Source: Paracoccaceae bacterium (lineage in GTDB: Bacteria; Pseudomonadota; Alphaproteobacteria; Rhodobacterales; Rhodobacteraceae). From it: a DNA stretch of 8,986 nucleotides. Numbering within the stretch: the stretch's first letter is position 1; every line of letters begins with the position of its first letter. The notes under the pieces were generated by a model that was not told where the DNA came from, did no database searches, and worked only from the letters and a program-made list of their open reading frames with translations. The DNA lies in contig RGAJ01000054.1 in the NCBI GenBank assembly GCA_009920225.1, positions 1 through 8,986 of the forward strand. Direction: 5' to 3'. Both the position numbers and the translations under genes were made by a program. Shown here one piece after another: positions 7,094 to 8,986 of the stretch.

Positions 7094-7516
7094 TCAGTCT
7101 GCGTTCAGACCGATATGACCACCAAGTGCCACCATGTCTGACAACAGCTTCGCTGCGTCATCAACTGGACCTGGTTCGCTGTGGAAGAATTCTTTCGCAT
7201 TGTCCAAGGCTGCACGTGCCTCTGCGATGATTTCATCAAACGTTTCTTGTGTCATCTCGTCACGTGGAAGAGCTTTTTCTGCCAACACAGAAAGACCTTC
7301 GCCGATTTCGGCAAAACCACCGGTAACAACATATTCCTTAGCGCCTTCAGTGCTTTCAACACGAAGGATACCAGGACGAAGTGTTGTAATCAGAGGCGCA
7401 TGGCCTGGCATTGCTGTCAGATCGCCGTCTGTGCCTGGGATTTGAACTGCGCTCACCTCAAGCGTCGCGACGCGACGCTCAGGGCTTACCAGATCAAACT
7501 GCATAGTGTTCGCCAT
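7094..7516 (-). CDS. atpC: ATP synthase F1 subunit epsilon
   Basis: Epsilon belongs to the central stalk of the F1 sector and couples rotation of the c-ring to the catalytic beta subunits; in many bacteria it also inhibits ATP hydrolysis. The 140-residue protein starts [16 protein letters not shown] and carries the conserved beta-sandwich features [20 protein letters not shown] (about 30-49) and [20 protein letters not shown] (about 63-82). The C-terminal helical part (about 85-140) is less conserved and may be regulatory. A strong ribosome binding site overlaps the atpD stop, leaving 11 nt between the genes. It is the last gene of the atp operon here and is followed by a terminator at 7037-7071. 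Confidence 0.97.
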   Translation of the reverse strand: MANTMQFDLVSPERRVATLEVSAVQIPGTDGDLTAMPGHAPLITTLRPGILRVESTEGAKEYVVTGGFAEIGEGLSVLAEKALPRDEMTQETFDEIIAEARAALDNAKEFFHSEPGPVDDAAKLLSDMVALGGHIGLNAD

Positions 7517-7521
7517 CTTGG

Positions 7522-7527
7522 CCTCCT

Positions 7528-7529
<2 letters not shown>
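7522..7529 (-). promoter_or_regulatory. atpC: atpC ribosome binding site overlapping the atpD stop
   Basis: The complement reads AAAGGAGG, five bases before the atpC ATG, and it shares bases with the TAA stop of atpD (7528-7530). Ribosomes finishing atpD would end on the atpC binding site, which favours coupled synthesis of beta and epsilon. Confidence 0.85.

Positions 7530-8986
<1,457 letters not shown>

Overview
The window looks like chromosomal DNA from an alphaproteobacterium of the Rhodobacterales (roseobacter-type), of moderate GC content. Three things point there: the leuS–lptE–holA block with a DUF3576 lipoprotein gene nearby, the alphaproteobacterial F1 gene order atpG–atpD–atpC, and a small pilin-like protein with the 'DEDG / AVTVD' cleavage-site pattern common in that group. 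This assignment rests on recognised protein families and gene order, not on a database search.

Layout from left to right. Positions 218-703 (+) encode a DUF3576 lipoprotein. It converges, with only 6 nt between stop codons, on a minus-strand family-4 glycosyltransferase gene (710-1968). That gene is split by a one-base deletion in a run of seven C (1204-1210). Upstream of it on the same strand is a small Flp-like pilin or pseudopilin gene (2077-2454) with a strong ribosome binding site and a perfect inverted repeat in its leader region. About 460 nt without a convincing gene follow, containing a 10-bp stem-loop and perhaps the leuS promoter. Then comes a tight plus-strand operon: leuS (2932-5490), lptE (5477-5959, overlapping leuS by 14 nt) and holA (5956-6981, ATGA overlap with lptE). 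Two hairpins between 7014 and 7071 separate holA from the convergent ATP synthase genes atpC (7094-7516), atpD (7528-8952) and the last codons of atpG (8970-8986), all on the minus strand.

The housekeeping genes cover leucyl-tRNA charging, lipopolysaccharide export to the outer membrane, clamp loading in replication, and the catalytic head of ATP synthase. They look intact and ordinary. The accessory part is the glycosyltransferase plus pilin-like pair, which sits between the DUF3576 gene and leuS, two genes I remember as usually adjacent in this order. The single-base lesion in an otherwise intact glycosyltransferase frame is the most notable observation. It could be phase variation by slippage in the poly-C tract, a recent inactivation, or a sequencing error. 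I found no clearly new multi-gene system, CRISPR array, transposon, tRNA or rRNA.
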